Shown here piece after piece: positions 1 to 7,082 of a DNA stretch of 64,000 nt. The position numbers were made by a program, and so were the translations under genes. The DNA comes from Arthrobacter sp. Soil782 (GTDB lineage: Bacteria > Actinomycetota > Actinomycetes > Actinomycetales > Micrococcaceae), in contig NZ_LMSO01000008.1 in assembly GCF_001428435.1 (NCBI RefSeq), positions 237,366 through 301,365 of the forward strand. The letters run 5' to 3'. The number at the start of each line of letters is the position of its first letter. The stretch's first letter is position 1. A model generated the notes under the pieces. It ran no database searches, was not told where the DNA came from, and saw only the letters and a list, made by a program, of their open reading frames with translations.

Positions 1-2
1 CG

Positions 3-110
3 ATCCTGCAACGGGCCTCGAACGCACGCAACGTGAAGCTGCGCGTGATCGCCGCGGAGATTGCCCAACGGGTTTCCGGCGCGTCACCTGCAACCCACTT
101 CGACGGGTAA
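3..110 (+). CDS. ANTAR-domain protein, C-terminal fragment
   Basis: Only the last 35 codons of a gene that begins before the window are present, ending in TAA. The tail contains the pattern LQRASNARNVKLRVIAAEI. It resembles the third helix of ANTAR RNA-binding antitermination domains, where an Asn followed by a KLR stretch is typical. ANTAR proteins bind paired hairpins in nascent RNA to prevent termination and are often fused to GAF or receiver domains. The upstream domains are outside the window, so the signal input is unknown. The assignment rests on a short stretch. Confidence 0.5.
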   Translation: MLQRASNARNVKLRVIAAEIAQRVSGASPATHFDG

Positions 111-194
111 CGGGATCGTCAGAGCGCGGCGCTAAGCTCGAAACTACGTCTCGCTGGTTCCTGCTGCTCAGGAAAAAGGCTTTCAGGAAGGTAT

Positions 195-2408
195 ATGAAG
201 AACAGGCGCCCGCCCGAGCTTTCCGCACCATTGGACCCCAAATTGCTTGGCACCAAAGTTGTTAGGGCTTTTGGGGAGAGCCTTGAGATTCACTCCGTCG
301 GGGCGCTTCTGAACCACTTCCCCCGTACTTACCTTCCGCCTGGGGAGCTGACGGGGTTGTCCGGCGTCCCGCTCGATGAAGACGTCACCCTGGTCGCCAG
401 GGTCCAATCGGCAAACTCGCGATGGATGCGGACGCGCAAGGGCAAACTGTTGGATGTTGTCATTACCGACGACGACGCCGGGAGTCTCGGAACCATGCAT
501 GTCACCTTCTTCAACGCTCATGTTGCTCAACGACAGCTCACCGTTGGAACTCGCGCCGTCTTCTCCGGAAAAACGGGCAGTTACCGGGGACAGTTGACCC
601 TCACCAATCCGCGATTTTCGCTGCTCGATGAAGACGACGCCGGCATGGACAAGCATCTCGTGCCTATCCCCGTGTATCCGGCGTCTGAGCACATCAGCAG
701 TGATCAGATCAAGAAGTCCATCGAGAAGGTTCTTGACACCCTCGTTCATTCACAGCTGAATGACCCGGTTCCCGCGCACATCGCCCGCCGTGACCGGCTG
801 ATGAACATCACCCAGGCCTATGAGTTGATTCACCGGCCTGCCGAGGTGGAGGATGCCTACCGTGCCCAACACCGTTTCCGTTACCAGGAAGCGTTGGTCC
901 TGCAGACTGCCTTGGCACGGCGACGGGCTGAAGTCCTCGCAGAGGAGGCAACGTCACGCCCGCTGATCCAAGGCGGGTTGCGCGATCAGTTTGATGCTTC
1001 GCTGCCGTTCACGTTGACCTCGGGCCAACAGCAGGTGGGGGAGGAGCTTGCAAAGGACCTTGCCGGTGCCCATCCAATGAATCGGCTGCTTCAGGGCGAG
1101 GTTGGGTCGGGAAAAACGCTTGTTGCCTTGCGGGCAATGCTGCAGGTCATTGACGCAGGGGGACAGGCGGCCCTTCTGGCACCTACTGAAGTGCTTGCGG
1201 CGCAGCACCATCAATCCATTACTCGTACCCTCGGCCCGCTGGCTGAGGGAGGAATGCTCGGCGGGGCGGTGGATGGGACACGGGTTGTGCTCCTGACAGG
1301 GTCCATGTCAACGGCGCAAAGGCGTGAGGCGCTGCTTGCAGCCGCATCGGGTGACGCCGGCATTGTCATCGGCACACACGCCCTGTTGTCGGAAAACGTT
1401 CAGTTCTTCGATCTCGGGTTGATTGTTGTCGATGAGCAGCACCGTTTCGGCGTGGAGCAGAGGGACGCACTCCGGGCGAAGGCCGCCGCTGCGCCGCACA
1501 TGCTTGTCATGACGGCTACGCCCATTCCCAGGACTGTTGCGATGACTGTTTTCGGTGACCTGGATGTATCCACCTTGACGGAACTTCCCGCCGGCCGTGC
1601 CCCCATTGCGACGCACGTCGTAGGGCTTTTCGAGAATCCCAACTGGGTGGATCGCGCGTGGGCCCGGACTCGGGAGGAGATTGACGCCGGCCGGCAGGTT
1701 TACGTTGTGTGCCCAAAGATCGGGAGCTCGCAAACGGAACCTGACAGTGCTGATGCAATGGAGCTCTACGAAGGCGCGCCTCCGAACAAGCAGGAACTGA
1801 CGTCCGTTGTGGAACTGTTCGAGTCCCTGCAGGATGTGCCGGCCCTTGCCGGAGTGAGGATGGGCCTGCTGCACGGGCGCCTTGATCCGGCAGAGAAATC
1901 CGCCACCATGGCCGGATTCAATGACGGCGTCATCAGTCTCCTGATCTCCACTACCGTGATTGAGGTGGGAGTTGACGTTCCCAATGCCACTCTCATGGTG
2001 ATCATGGATGCGGACCGCTTCGGTATCTCACAACTCCACCAGCTGCGGGGAAGGATAGGTCGCGGTGGGCACCCGGGTACCTGCCTGCTTGTCACGCAAC
2101 TCGAACCGGCACACCCCAGCCGGGAGCGGCTGGACGCTGTCGCATCAACGTCCGACGGCTTCGAACTGTCCCAAAAGGACCTGGAGCTCCGCCGCGAAGG
2201 GAACATCCTGGGCGCATCACAGTCGGGAGGCAGGTCGGCACTGCGCTTCCTCAAAGTGATTCAGCATGCCAAGGTGATCGAAAAAGCCCGTAAGGACGCA
2301 CAGGAACTGATCACTGCTGACCCAACACTTGCGGAGCATCCTGAGTTGGAAGAAGCGTTGGATCTCTATCTGAACGCCGAGAAAGAAGCCTTCCTCGAAC
2401 GGGGATAA
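195..2408 (+). CDS. recG: ATP-dependent DNA helicase RecG
   Basis: RecG is a superfamily 2 helicase that remodels stalled replication forks and branch-migrates Holliday junctions. The 737-residue product has the usual family length. An N-terminal wedge/OB domain covers roughly residues 60-170. The first helicase domain has a Walker A motif GEVGSGKT near residue 302, a DEQH box near 412 and the TATPIPRT motif. The second helicase domain carries LLISTTVIEVGVDVPNA and HQLRGRIGRGG. The start ATG follows an AGGAAGG-type ribosome binding site. The gene ends 14 bases from the convergent GNAT gene. recG next to rsmD and coaD is the usual actinobacterial order, although here extra genes separate them. 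Confidence 0.97.
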   Translation: MKNRRPPELSAPLDPKLLGTKVVRAFGESLEIHSVGALLNHFPRTYLPPGELTGLSGVPLDEDVTLVARVQSANSRWMRTRKGKLLDVVITDDDAGSLGTMHVTFFNAHVAQRQLTVGTRAVFSGKTGSYRGQLTLTNPRFSLLDEDDAGMDKHLVPIPVYPASEHISSDQIKKSIEKVLDTLVHSQLNDPVPAHIARRDRLMNITQAYELIHRPAEVEDAYRAQHRFRYQEALVLQTALARRRAEVLAEEATSRPLIQGGLRDQFDASLPFTLTSGQQQVGEELAKDLAGAHPMNRLLQGEVGSGKTLVALRAMLQVIDAGGQAALLAPTEVLAAQHHQSITRTLGPLAEGGMLGGAVDGTRVVLLTGSMSTAQRREALLAAASGDAGIVIGTHALLSENVQFFDLGLIVVDEQHRFGVEQRDALRAKAAAAPHMLVMTATPIPRTVAMTVFGDLDVSTLTELPAGRAPIATHVVGLFENPNWVDRAWARTREEIDAGRQVYVVCPKIGSSQTEPDSADAMELYEGAPPNKQELTSVVELFESLQDVPALAGVRMGLLHGRLDPAEKSATMAGFNDGVISLLISTTVIEVGVDVPNATLMVIMDADRFGISQLHQLRGRIGRGGHPGTCLLVTQLEPAHPSRERLDAVASTSDGFELSQKDLELRREGNILGASQSGGRSALRFLKVIQHAKVIEKARKDAQELITADPTLAEHPELEEALDLYLNAEKEAFLERG

Positions 2409-2422
2409 GCCGAACCGCTGGA

Positions 2423-2803
2423 TCAGGAAGCGCGGGAGGCCGTTTTTCGCGATCTGGAAGCAGGAGTGAGACGGAAGCGGGAGCGCTCGGAGGCCGGTAT
2501 CAGGGAGGCCCACTCGGGGTGACCTCCCAGGTAGCCACGGACGGTAGGACAGAATGGCATGACCGCCAACCGCCGCCTGTGCAGGTTTTCGAGCACGTTC
2601 CCTACGAAGTAGGTATCCAGGCGTGCGCGCTTGAAACGCTGCTCGATGGTCGTGTGCAGCAGCCAGATCTGGCCCTGCCGGTTCTCGTATTGAAGGTAGC
2701 CGACGTTGTCTCCATCAACGTACAGCTCGAACCGGCTCAGCTTCATATTGTCGCGGACTGCCGTCCGCAGGCTTGTCGAGCGGTCGGGATAACGCAGGTC
2801 CAT
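2423..2803 (-). CDS. Small GNAT-fold N-acetyltransferase-like protein
   Basis: A 126-residue protein resembling the compact one-domain acetyltransferase-like family (YidJ/GNAT_acetyltr_CG type). Visible family features are the pattern GYLQYENRQGQIWLLHT near residues 30-46, a central FVGNVLENLHRRRLAVMPFC stretch and the ending GYLGGHPEWASLI. Substrate is unknown for most of this family. I chose the ATG at 2803 because GTGGGAG lies at a suitable distance upstream and the family N-terminus begins there; the open frame continues upstream without family similarity. The basic C-terminal tail has no recognisable motif. Its upstream region shares a repeat with the next gene on the same strand. Confidence 0.7.
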   Translation of the reverse strand: MDLRYPDRSTSLRTAVRDNMKLSRFELYVDGDNVGYLQYENRQGQIWLLHTTIEQRFKRARLDTYFVGNVLENLHRRRLAVMPFCPTVRGYLGGHPEWASLIPASERSRFRLTPASRSRKTASRAS

Positions 2804-2808
2804 GTGAA

Positions 2809-2848
2809 CTCCCACAGTCGAGAGGCTGGTGAGGCTCGCTGCTGAACC
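2809..2848 (-). repeat. Upstream repeat copy A (GGTTCAGCAGCGAGCC, 16 bp, GTGGGAG)
   Basis: On the minus strand this contains GGTTCAGCAGCGAGCC, a 16-base spacer and TGTGGGAG, just before the start of the GNAT-like gene. The same two blocks with a 15-base spacer occur upstream of the next gene (3187-3225). GTGGGAG doubles as the ribosome binding site. The 16-base identical block could be a regulator site or promoter element; this is inference. Confidence 0.5.
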
Positions 2849-2915
2849 GTACAAACAACTATAGCGACAATCAGTAGGCTGACAAAGCAGTCCGCAGGTG
2901 CAGGCAATGGCGCGT

Positions 2916-3176
2916 TCAGGCGATGCCCGAGATGCTTTGACGGAAGGCGAGTTCGCCACAGGCGGCCTGGTAGCGCTCGAGGGCTCGGAGATCGGGCATC
3001 TCCGAATCCAACTCAAGGAAGAGGGCGTCGCACAACTCGGCAAGCCGGCGTTCCGGAACTGAAGAGAGATCGACGGGGAAATCGTCGTCGGTTTCGGTCC
3101 AGGCGGGAGCGTTATCCCCGGGTTCGCGGATGGATAGTAGAGGTGGCTCAATGAATGAGCGCGACTGAGCGTCCAT
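2916..3176 (-). CDS. Hypothetical small acidic protein
   Basis: I do not recognise this 86-residue protein. The N-terminal half is acidic and Pro-rich, and the C-terminal half (LSSVPERRLAELCDALFLEL and onward) looks helical. There is no signal peptide or membrane segment. The ATG at 3176 was chosen because GTGGGAG precedes it by about ten bases and an upstream block identical to that of the neighbouring GNAT-like gene places the expression signals there. It lies 112 bases upstream of that gene on the same strand. The shared upstream block suggests the two genes are co-regulated. Coding status is moderately certain. Confidence 0.5.
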   Translation of the reverse strand: MDAQSRSFIEPPLLSIREPGDNAPAWTETDDDFPVDLSSVPERRLAELCDALFLELDSEMPDLRALERYQAACGELAFRQSISGIA

Positions 3177-3186
3177 GCTGGTGGCA

Positions 3187-3225
3187 CTCCCACAAGTAGG
3201 TCTTACTGTGGCTCGCTGCTGAACC
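3187..3225 (-). repeat. Upstream repeat copy B (GGTTCAGCAGCGAGCC, 15 bp, GTGGGAG)
   Basis: Second copy of the element at 2809-2848. The 16-base block is identical, the spacer is one base shorter and unrelated in sequence, and the TGTGGGAG block is retained before the ATG at 3176. Conservation of two blocks with a divergent spacer argues for a functional two-part site rather than a recent duplication. Confidence 0.5.
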
Positions 3226-3355
3226 TGTTGCCAGTGTAATCGGCTGCTATCTTGTGGCAACCCCGGGACCGGTTCACACGCTGTATCTCTGCCCGGATGC
3301 CTGTTAGGCCAGGGTTTCAGCCCGATTTCCTAAGCCGACTTTCAATAAAAGTAAT

Positions 3356-3365
3356 AAGCATGCTT
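3356..3365. promoter_or_regulatory. AAGCATGCTT palindrome upstream of stress-type gene
   Basis: A perfect 10-base palindrome sits in the AT-rich stretch upstream of the PRC/DUF2382 gene. A near-identical site, TAAGCATACTTC, occurs upstream of oleA (32739-32748). This may be a shared regulator site; no regulator is identified. Confidence 0.25.
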
Positions 3366-3447
3366 CCAATTAAGCGACTGATGTGTCTACCCTTGTGCAA
3401 CCGGATACTTCGGACAAGCCCTCTGCAATCAATCTCGAGGAGATAAA

Positions 3448-4314
3448 ATGATCACGCAGGAACATATCGACCGCATTCTTGATGGCAACGGGAACGTTGT
3501 GGACCAGGACGGCAACAAGGTTGGATCCGCGGGCCAGGTGTACGTGGATGACCACACAGGAGAGCCCAGCTGGGTCACGGTGAAGACGGGCCTCTTCGGT
3601 ACGTCAGAATCGTTCGCACCGCTGCAGGGCGCTTCCATGGACGGTGATGACGTGCGCATTGCCTACACCAAGGACCAGGTTAAGGACGCACCCAAGGTTG
3701 ACCCGGACCAGAATTTGAGCGAGGCGGAGGAAGCGGAACTCTACCGCCACTACTCCCTGAGCCGGCCGGGTGGAGGTTACGACGCCGCCGAACACGGTAC
3801 GTACTCGGGCACCACCACCGGGTCGGACGATTTCCGTGATTCCAATCCCGGCATCGCAAGCGCCGGCGAGAGGGACCGCTTCGACGCGGACCGCGGTGAC
3901 CGAACAGTTGGACATGACACTTCGGGGCCCACTACGGATGATGCCATGACCCGTTCCGAGGAACGGCTCCATGTCGGCACGGAGAAGCAGGAGACCGGGC
4001 GTGCCCGCCTCCGCAAATACGTAGTGACGGAGAACGTCACCAAGACCGTGCCGGTCCAGCGTGAGGAAGTGCGGGTCGAGCGTGAGCCGATCACCGACGC
4101 CAACCGCGGCGACGCTCATGATGGACCCGCCATCAGCGAGGAGGAGCACGAGGTGACCCTTCACGAGGAACGACCCGTCGTGGAGAAGGAAGCTGTGCCG
4201 GTGGAGCGGGTGCGCCTCGACAAGGAAGTTGTCACGGACGAGCAGACCGTGAGTGAGGAAGTGCGTAAGGAAGAGATCGAGACAGACGGCGACGATTCCC
4301 GTCGCGGACTCTGA
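3448..4314 (+). CDS. PRC-barrel and DUF2382 (YsnF/AvaK) stress-type protein
   Basis: The 288-residue soluble protein has an N-terminal PRC-barrel-like region (residues 1-80, with GNGNVVDQDGNKVGSAGQVY and the WVTVKTGLFG strand). An acidic linker follows, then a C-terminal DUF2382 domain from about residue 175. The DUF2382 part has the repeated Val/Glu-rich pattern of KYVVTENVTKTVPVQREEVR and VTLHEERPVVEKEAVPVERV. Proteins of this architecture are common in Arthrobacter and Deinococcus and are linked to general stress responses, but no biochemical activity is established. A GAGGAGAT ribosome binding site precedes the ATG. A palindrome AAGCATGCTT lies about 85 bases upstream. Confidence 0.9.
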   Translation: MITQEHIDRILDGNGNVVDQDGNKVGSAGQVYVDDHTGEPSWVTVKTGLFGTSESFAPLQGASMDGDDVRIAYTKDQVKDAPKVDPDQNLSEAEEAELYRHYSLSRPGGGYDAAEHGTYSGTTTGSDDFRDSNPGIASAGERDRFDADRGDRTVGHDTSGPTTDDAMTRSEERLHVGTEKQETGRARLRKYVVTENVTKTVPVQREEVRVEREPITDANRGDAHDGPAISEEEHEVTLHEERPVVEKEAVPVERVRLDKEVVTDEQTVSEEVRKEEIETDGDDSRRGL

Positions 4315-4332
4315 CCGGGGCGGCGTCCGGCA

Positions 4333-4692
4333 ATGAACGAAAGCTGGTTTCGCCGCGTGTTCCGGTGGGTAGGTGCTGGGCGCTCGGAAGCGACGCTTCC
4401 GGGCGTCCAGCCCCATGTGGAGGGCGCTGACATCAACGAGCGGGTGAGGCACCTCAACTCCGCACAGCTGTGCCGGGCATGGCGAATCAGTTTCCTGGCT
4501 GTCATCAGCGCCAAGACAGCGGCGGAACTGGAAGAGCTCGCGCGGAAGCGGCGGCTGTACCTTGAGGAAATGGAATCGCGGAATCCCACCGGCTTTGCGT
4601 GCTGGCTGGCAAGTTCGCCTGCAGCATCAAGTGACCCGGAGCCTTACCTGCTCCACCAGGATGCAGGGCGGCGCCGGTTCGGCTCGCTCTAG
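4333..4692 (+). CDS. Hypothetical protein, actinobacterial
   Basis: A 119-residue soluble protein of unknown function. The middle (residues 40-85) is a predicted helical segment containing RAWRISFLAVISAKTAAELE and ELARKRRLYLEEMESR. It is followed by NPTGFACWLASSP and a short tail ending DPEPYLL. This arrangement, a helix ending in a two-residue acidic turn then NPxGFxxWL, recurs in small uncharacterised actinobacterial proteins. It starts 18 bases after the PRC/DUF2382 gene, so the two may be cotranscribed. Its stop codon overlaps the stop of the convergent sortase gene by four bases. No catalytic motif is visible. Confidence 0.6.
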   Translation: MNESWFRRVFRWVGAGRSEATLPGVQPHVEGADINERVRHLNSAQLCRAWRISFLAVISAKTAAELEELARKRRLYLEEMESRNPTGFACWLASSPAASSDPEPYLLHQDAGRRRFGSL

Positions 4693-5381
4693 GGTGAGTC
4701 CTTGGGGCTTGCGGTCACTACAACGTTCTTGCCCCAGGGATCTTCGGTGTAACAGCTGATGAGAACAAGCCTGTTCGGCGTGATATCCCAGATATTGCTG
4801 TCCTTCAGGGTGTCCTTGTCATGAGTGACAATCGAATCGACTACGTAGTGCTGCACACCGGAGCCGGTGTGCAGCACTATTTCGTGCCCCACCTCCACAT
4901 CGGTGCTTAAGCGGTTGAACGGAGCCTCACGATCCTCCCAGCTGTGTCCGGTGATGTACGTGGTGTCGTTCGATCCACGCCCGGGCATGCCGAATGAGGT
5001 AAGCCAGTAGCCGTCCAGGGTGAACGGTGGGACGAGGGATTGTGACGCCTCGTCTGCCGAGGAGGGAGTGAGAGGCAAAACTGCTACATCGATGCCGGCC
5101 GATTCCACGATCAGCCGTTCCGGAGCGGCGGCACGAGGTTTCGGCGCTACTGCCTGAGTAGTGGGACTGGGACTGGGGCTGGCTTCCGGGGTGGAAGTGG
5201 GCGTGGCACTGGCAGCGATGGTTGCGGGGCGCGCCGTCTCCTCCGGGGCAGCCTGTGGTGCAAATGCCCCGCTGAGCGCTGTGGTCGAAACGAGCGCGCC
5301 TAACGCTGCTGCCCCCGCAACCCATAGCCGCATTCGCGACCGGGGAGCGGGGGCAGCAGCGTCACGCTGTGTAACTGTCAT
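4689..5381 (-). CDS. Class F sortase
   Basis: A 230-residue membrane-anchored transpeptidase homologue. One signal-anchor helix (about residues 18-40) is followed by a Pro/Ser/Thr-rich stalk (45-85) and the sortase barrel. The catalytic His lies in YITGHSWE (His146) and the Cys in LVLISC (Cys210). The Arg that normally follows the Cys in a YRDN-type segment is not present: the sequence here reads DPWGKNVVV, so Lys218 is the nearest basic residue. Class F sortases are actinobacterial and their substrates are mostly unknown. The adjacent gene upstream on the same strand encodes a protein with a sorting-signal-like C-terminus and is a natural candidate partner. Confidence 0.88.
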   Translation of the reverse strand: MTVTQRDAAAPAPRSRMRLWVAGAAALGALVSTTALSGAFAPQAAPEETARPATIAASATPTSTPEASPSPSPTTQAVAPKPRAAAPERLIVESAGIDVAVLPLTPSSADEASQSLVPPFTLDGYWLTSFGMPGRGSNDTTYITGHSWEDREAPFNRLSTDVEVGHEIVLHTGSGVQHYVVDSIVTHDKDTLKDSNIWDITPNRLVLISCYTEDPWGKNVVVTASPKDSP

Positions 5382-5389
5382 CGATTGGG

Positions 5390-6355
5390 TTAGGCCCGTC
5401 CTGCGCTTAGACGGCGAACGACGACGACGGCACCGGCCGCTGTTGCCGCGCCGAATCCTGCCAGCCCGGCCAGGAGGGCGAGGTTAGCGGGATCTGTGGC
5501 TCTGGCGTCGTGCGCTGCGGTTTGAATGTTCAGGCCGCGCTGCTGGGGAGCGGCTGTCCGGGCGAGCGGCGCGTGGGCAATAGGCGTCTGCGCGACCGGC
5601 GCCTGAGCTACCGCCGGGGCCGAGCAAGCAGCGATGACTGCGTCGGCCAGAGCGATCAGGTCCTGCGGGTTGGAGCCCTCGGTCAGACTGAGGCGGATGA
5701 TGGCGTCATCGAAAGATGCCGCTGCGGTCTCGACCTGCGCCTCAAGAGCAAGGATCTCCGGAGTGCCATAGGCAGCGTCGAAAGCCTCCACGTAAGCCTG
5801 CTCAGCCTCGTCGTACCTCAAGAAGGCGTCCTCCAACGCTGTTTGCGCTGCGGCTTCATCTGCCTTGGCCGAAGCAGTGGCAGCCACCGCAATGTCGTGC
5901 CGCGCCTGTGCCTGATCGCGCTGAGCCTCAGCTTCTTCCAGCGCGGCAGCGTCGCCCGGCGGAACGTCCAGGACTGATTGTTTTGCCGCTTCCAATTCCG
6001 CGAGGGTGGTCGCTTCGGCCGATTGGGCTGCGGTCAGAAGCGCCATGGCAGCGTTGACTACTTCCGATGCCTCGAAAGTGGCGGCGTCGGCAGCGTCAAG
6101 AGCAGCAAGTTCAGCGGCCACGGCGAGGTCAGCTTCCGCGTAGAGAGGCTCAAGCTGTGCTCCGAGTGATTCGAAAGTAGCTATTGCGGCGCGAAGTTGA
6201 TTTGCCAGAGCAATATCGACCGATGCAACGCCGAGCTGTGCGCCAAGTGCGCTCTGAGCCGAGATGCATTCAGCCGATCCGGGAGATGCTTCTCGGCTGC
6301 ACTTATTGGACCACGCGGAAACCGTTTCTGCTAGTGGTTTAGAGTGTTTTTTCAT
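5390..6355 (-). CDS. Ala/Glu-rich helical protein with C-terminal membrane anchor; putative sortase partner
   Basis: The protein has 321 residues if begun at the ATG at 6355. Most of it (about residues 30-240) is Ala/Glu-rich and strongly helical, with heptad-like spacing expected of a coiled coil. Cys residues occur near the N-terminus (CSREASPGSAEC) and at AVIAACSAP. A Pro/Ala/Gln linker follows, then a hydrophobic segment near the end (LALLAGLAGFGAATAAGAVVVV) and the basic tail RRLSAGRA, like a cell-wall sorting signal. No LPXTG directly precedes the helix. It ends eight bases before the sortase gene. No signal peptide is visible from this start, and the start overlaps the rsmD start on the other strand, so the true N-terminus is uncertain. 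Confidence 0.55.
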   Translation of the reverse strand: MKKHSKPLAETVSAWSNKCSREASPGSAECISAQSALGAQLGVASVDIALANQLRAAIATFESLGAQLEPLYAEADLAVAAELAALDAADAATFEASEVVNAAMALLTAAQSAEATTLAELEAAKQSVLDVPPGDAAALEEAEAQRDQAQARHDIAVAATASAKADEAAAQTALEDAFLRYDEAEQAYVEAFDAAYGTPEILALEAQVETAAASFDDAIIRLSLTEGSNPQDLIALADAVIAACSAPAVAQAPVAQTPIAHAPLARTAAPQQRGLNIQTAAHDARATDPANLALLAGLAGFGAATAAGAVVVVRRLSAGRA

Positions 6356-6920
6356 GAGTCGAATCATCGCAGGGGCCGCAGGTGGCACTACGCTGACCAA
6401 CGTCCCGGGCCAGGCGACGCGACCCACCACGGACCGGGTCAAGGAAGCCTTGTTCTCCCGCTTGGATGCCTACAACGTTTTAGCCGGCGCGCATGTCCTG
6501 GATCTCTTCGCGGGATCGGGGTCGTTGGGGGTGGAGGCGGCGAGCCGCGGAGCAGCAACTGTGGACCTTGTCGAGTCCGCGGACCGGGCTGCTGCCGCCT
6601 GCCGGGCAAATGCCGAAGCGATGAACCAGGTCCTGGGCTGGACCTGCGTTCGCGTGCACCGGTCGAAGGTTGAGACCTATCTGAATCGGGTCCCGGAGGA
6701 CGCGCTATGGGATGTGGTGCTCATGGACCCGCCCTATCCGCTCGAGGACGCGCCACTGGTGACCATCCTGTCCACTCTTGTTCCGCACCTGGCCGAAGGG
6801 GCCGTCGTCGTGCTCGAACGTTCCTCGCGCTCAGGGGAGCCGGATTGGCCCGACGGGATTGAGCGCTTCGCCCACAAGAAGTATGGCGAGACCCGGCTCT
6901 GGTACCTGGAACCGGTCTAA
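6354..6920 (+). CDS. rsmD: 16S rRNA (guanine(966)-N2)-methyltransferase RsmD
   Basis: RsmD methylates G966 of 16S rRNA in the 30S subunit using S-adenosylmethionine. The 188-residue product starts with the family N-terminus MSRIIAGAAGGTTL and has TRPTTDRVKEALFSRL, the AdoMet-binding LDLFAGSGSLGVEA and the catalytic DPPY motif in VLMDPPYPLED. I chose the ATG at 6354 because it matches the conserved beginning of the family; an in-frame ATG at 6264 would add unrelated residues. The start overlaps the start codon of the divergent helical protein gene. Normally this gene lies between recG and coaD. Confidence 0.95.
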   Translation: MSRIIAGAAGGTTLTNVPGQATRPTTDRVKEALFSRLDAYNVLAGAHVLDLFAGSGSLGVEAASRGAATVDLVESADRAAAACRANAEAMNQVLGWTCVRVHRSKVETYLNRVPEDALWDVVLMDPPYPLEDAPLVTILSTLVPHLAEGAVVVLERSSRSGEPDWPDGIERFAHKKYGETRLWYLEPV

Positions 6921-7082
6921 CGCTTCCGCCGTTCAGTCCGCCCGGTAGCCGGGGCACTGATCTGACTACCTGATCTCATCTAACTCTCATCTCTGGTTCA
7001 TCTGCGCCCCATGCAGCCTCCGTACGGTGTTTGCAGGACACGGAAACGGGACCCAGAAATACGACAGCTAGGGGCGTTCATC

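Noticed and set aside
5480..5560. LARTA in the helical protein as a sortase motif
   Set aside because: It lies more than 30 residues before the C-terminal helix, whereas sorting motifs directly precede it.
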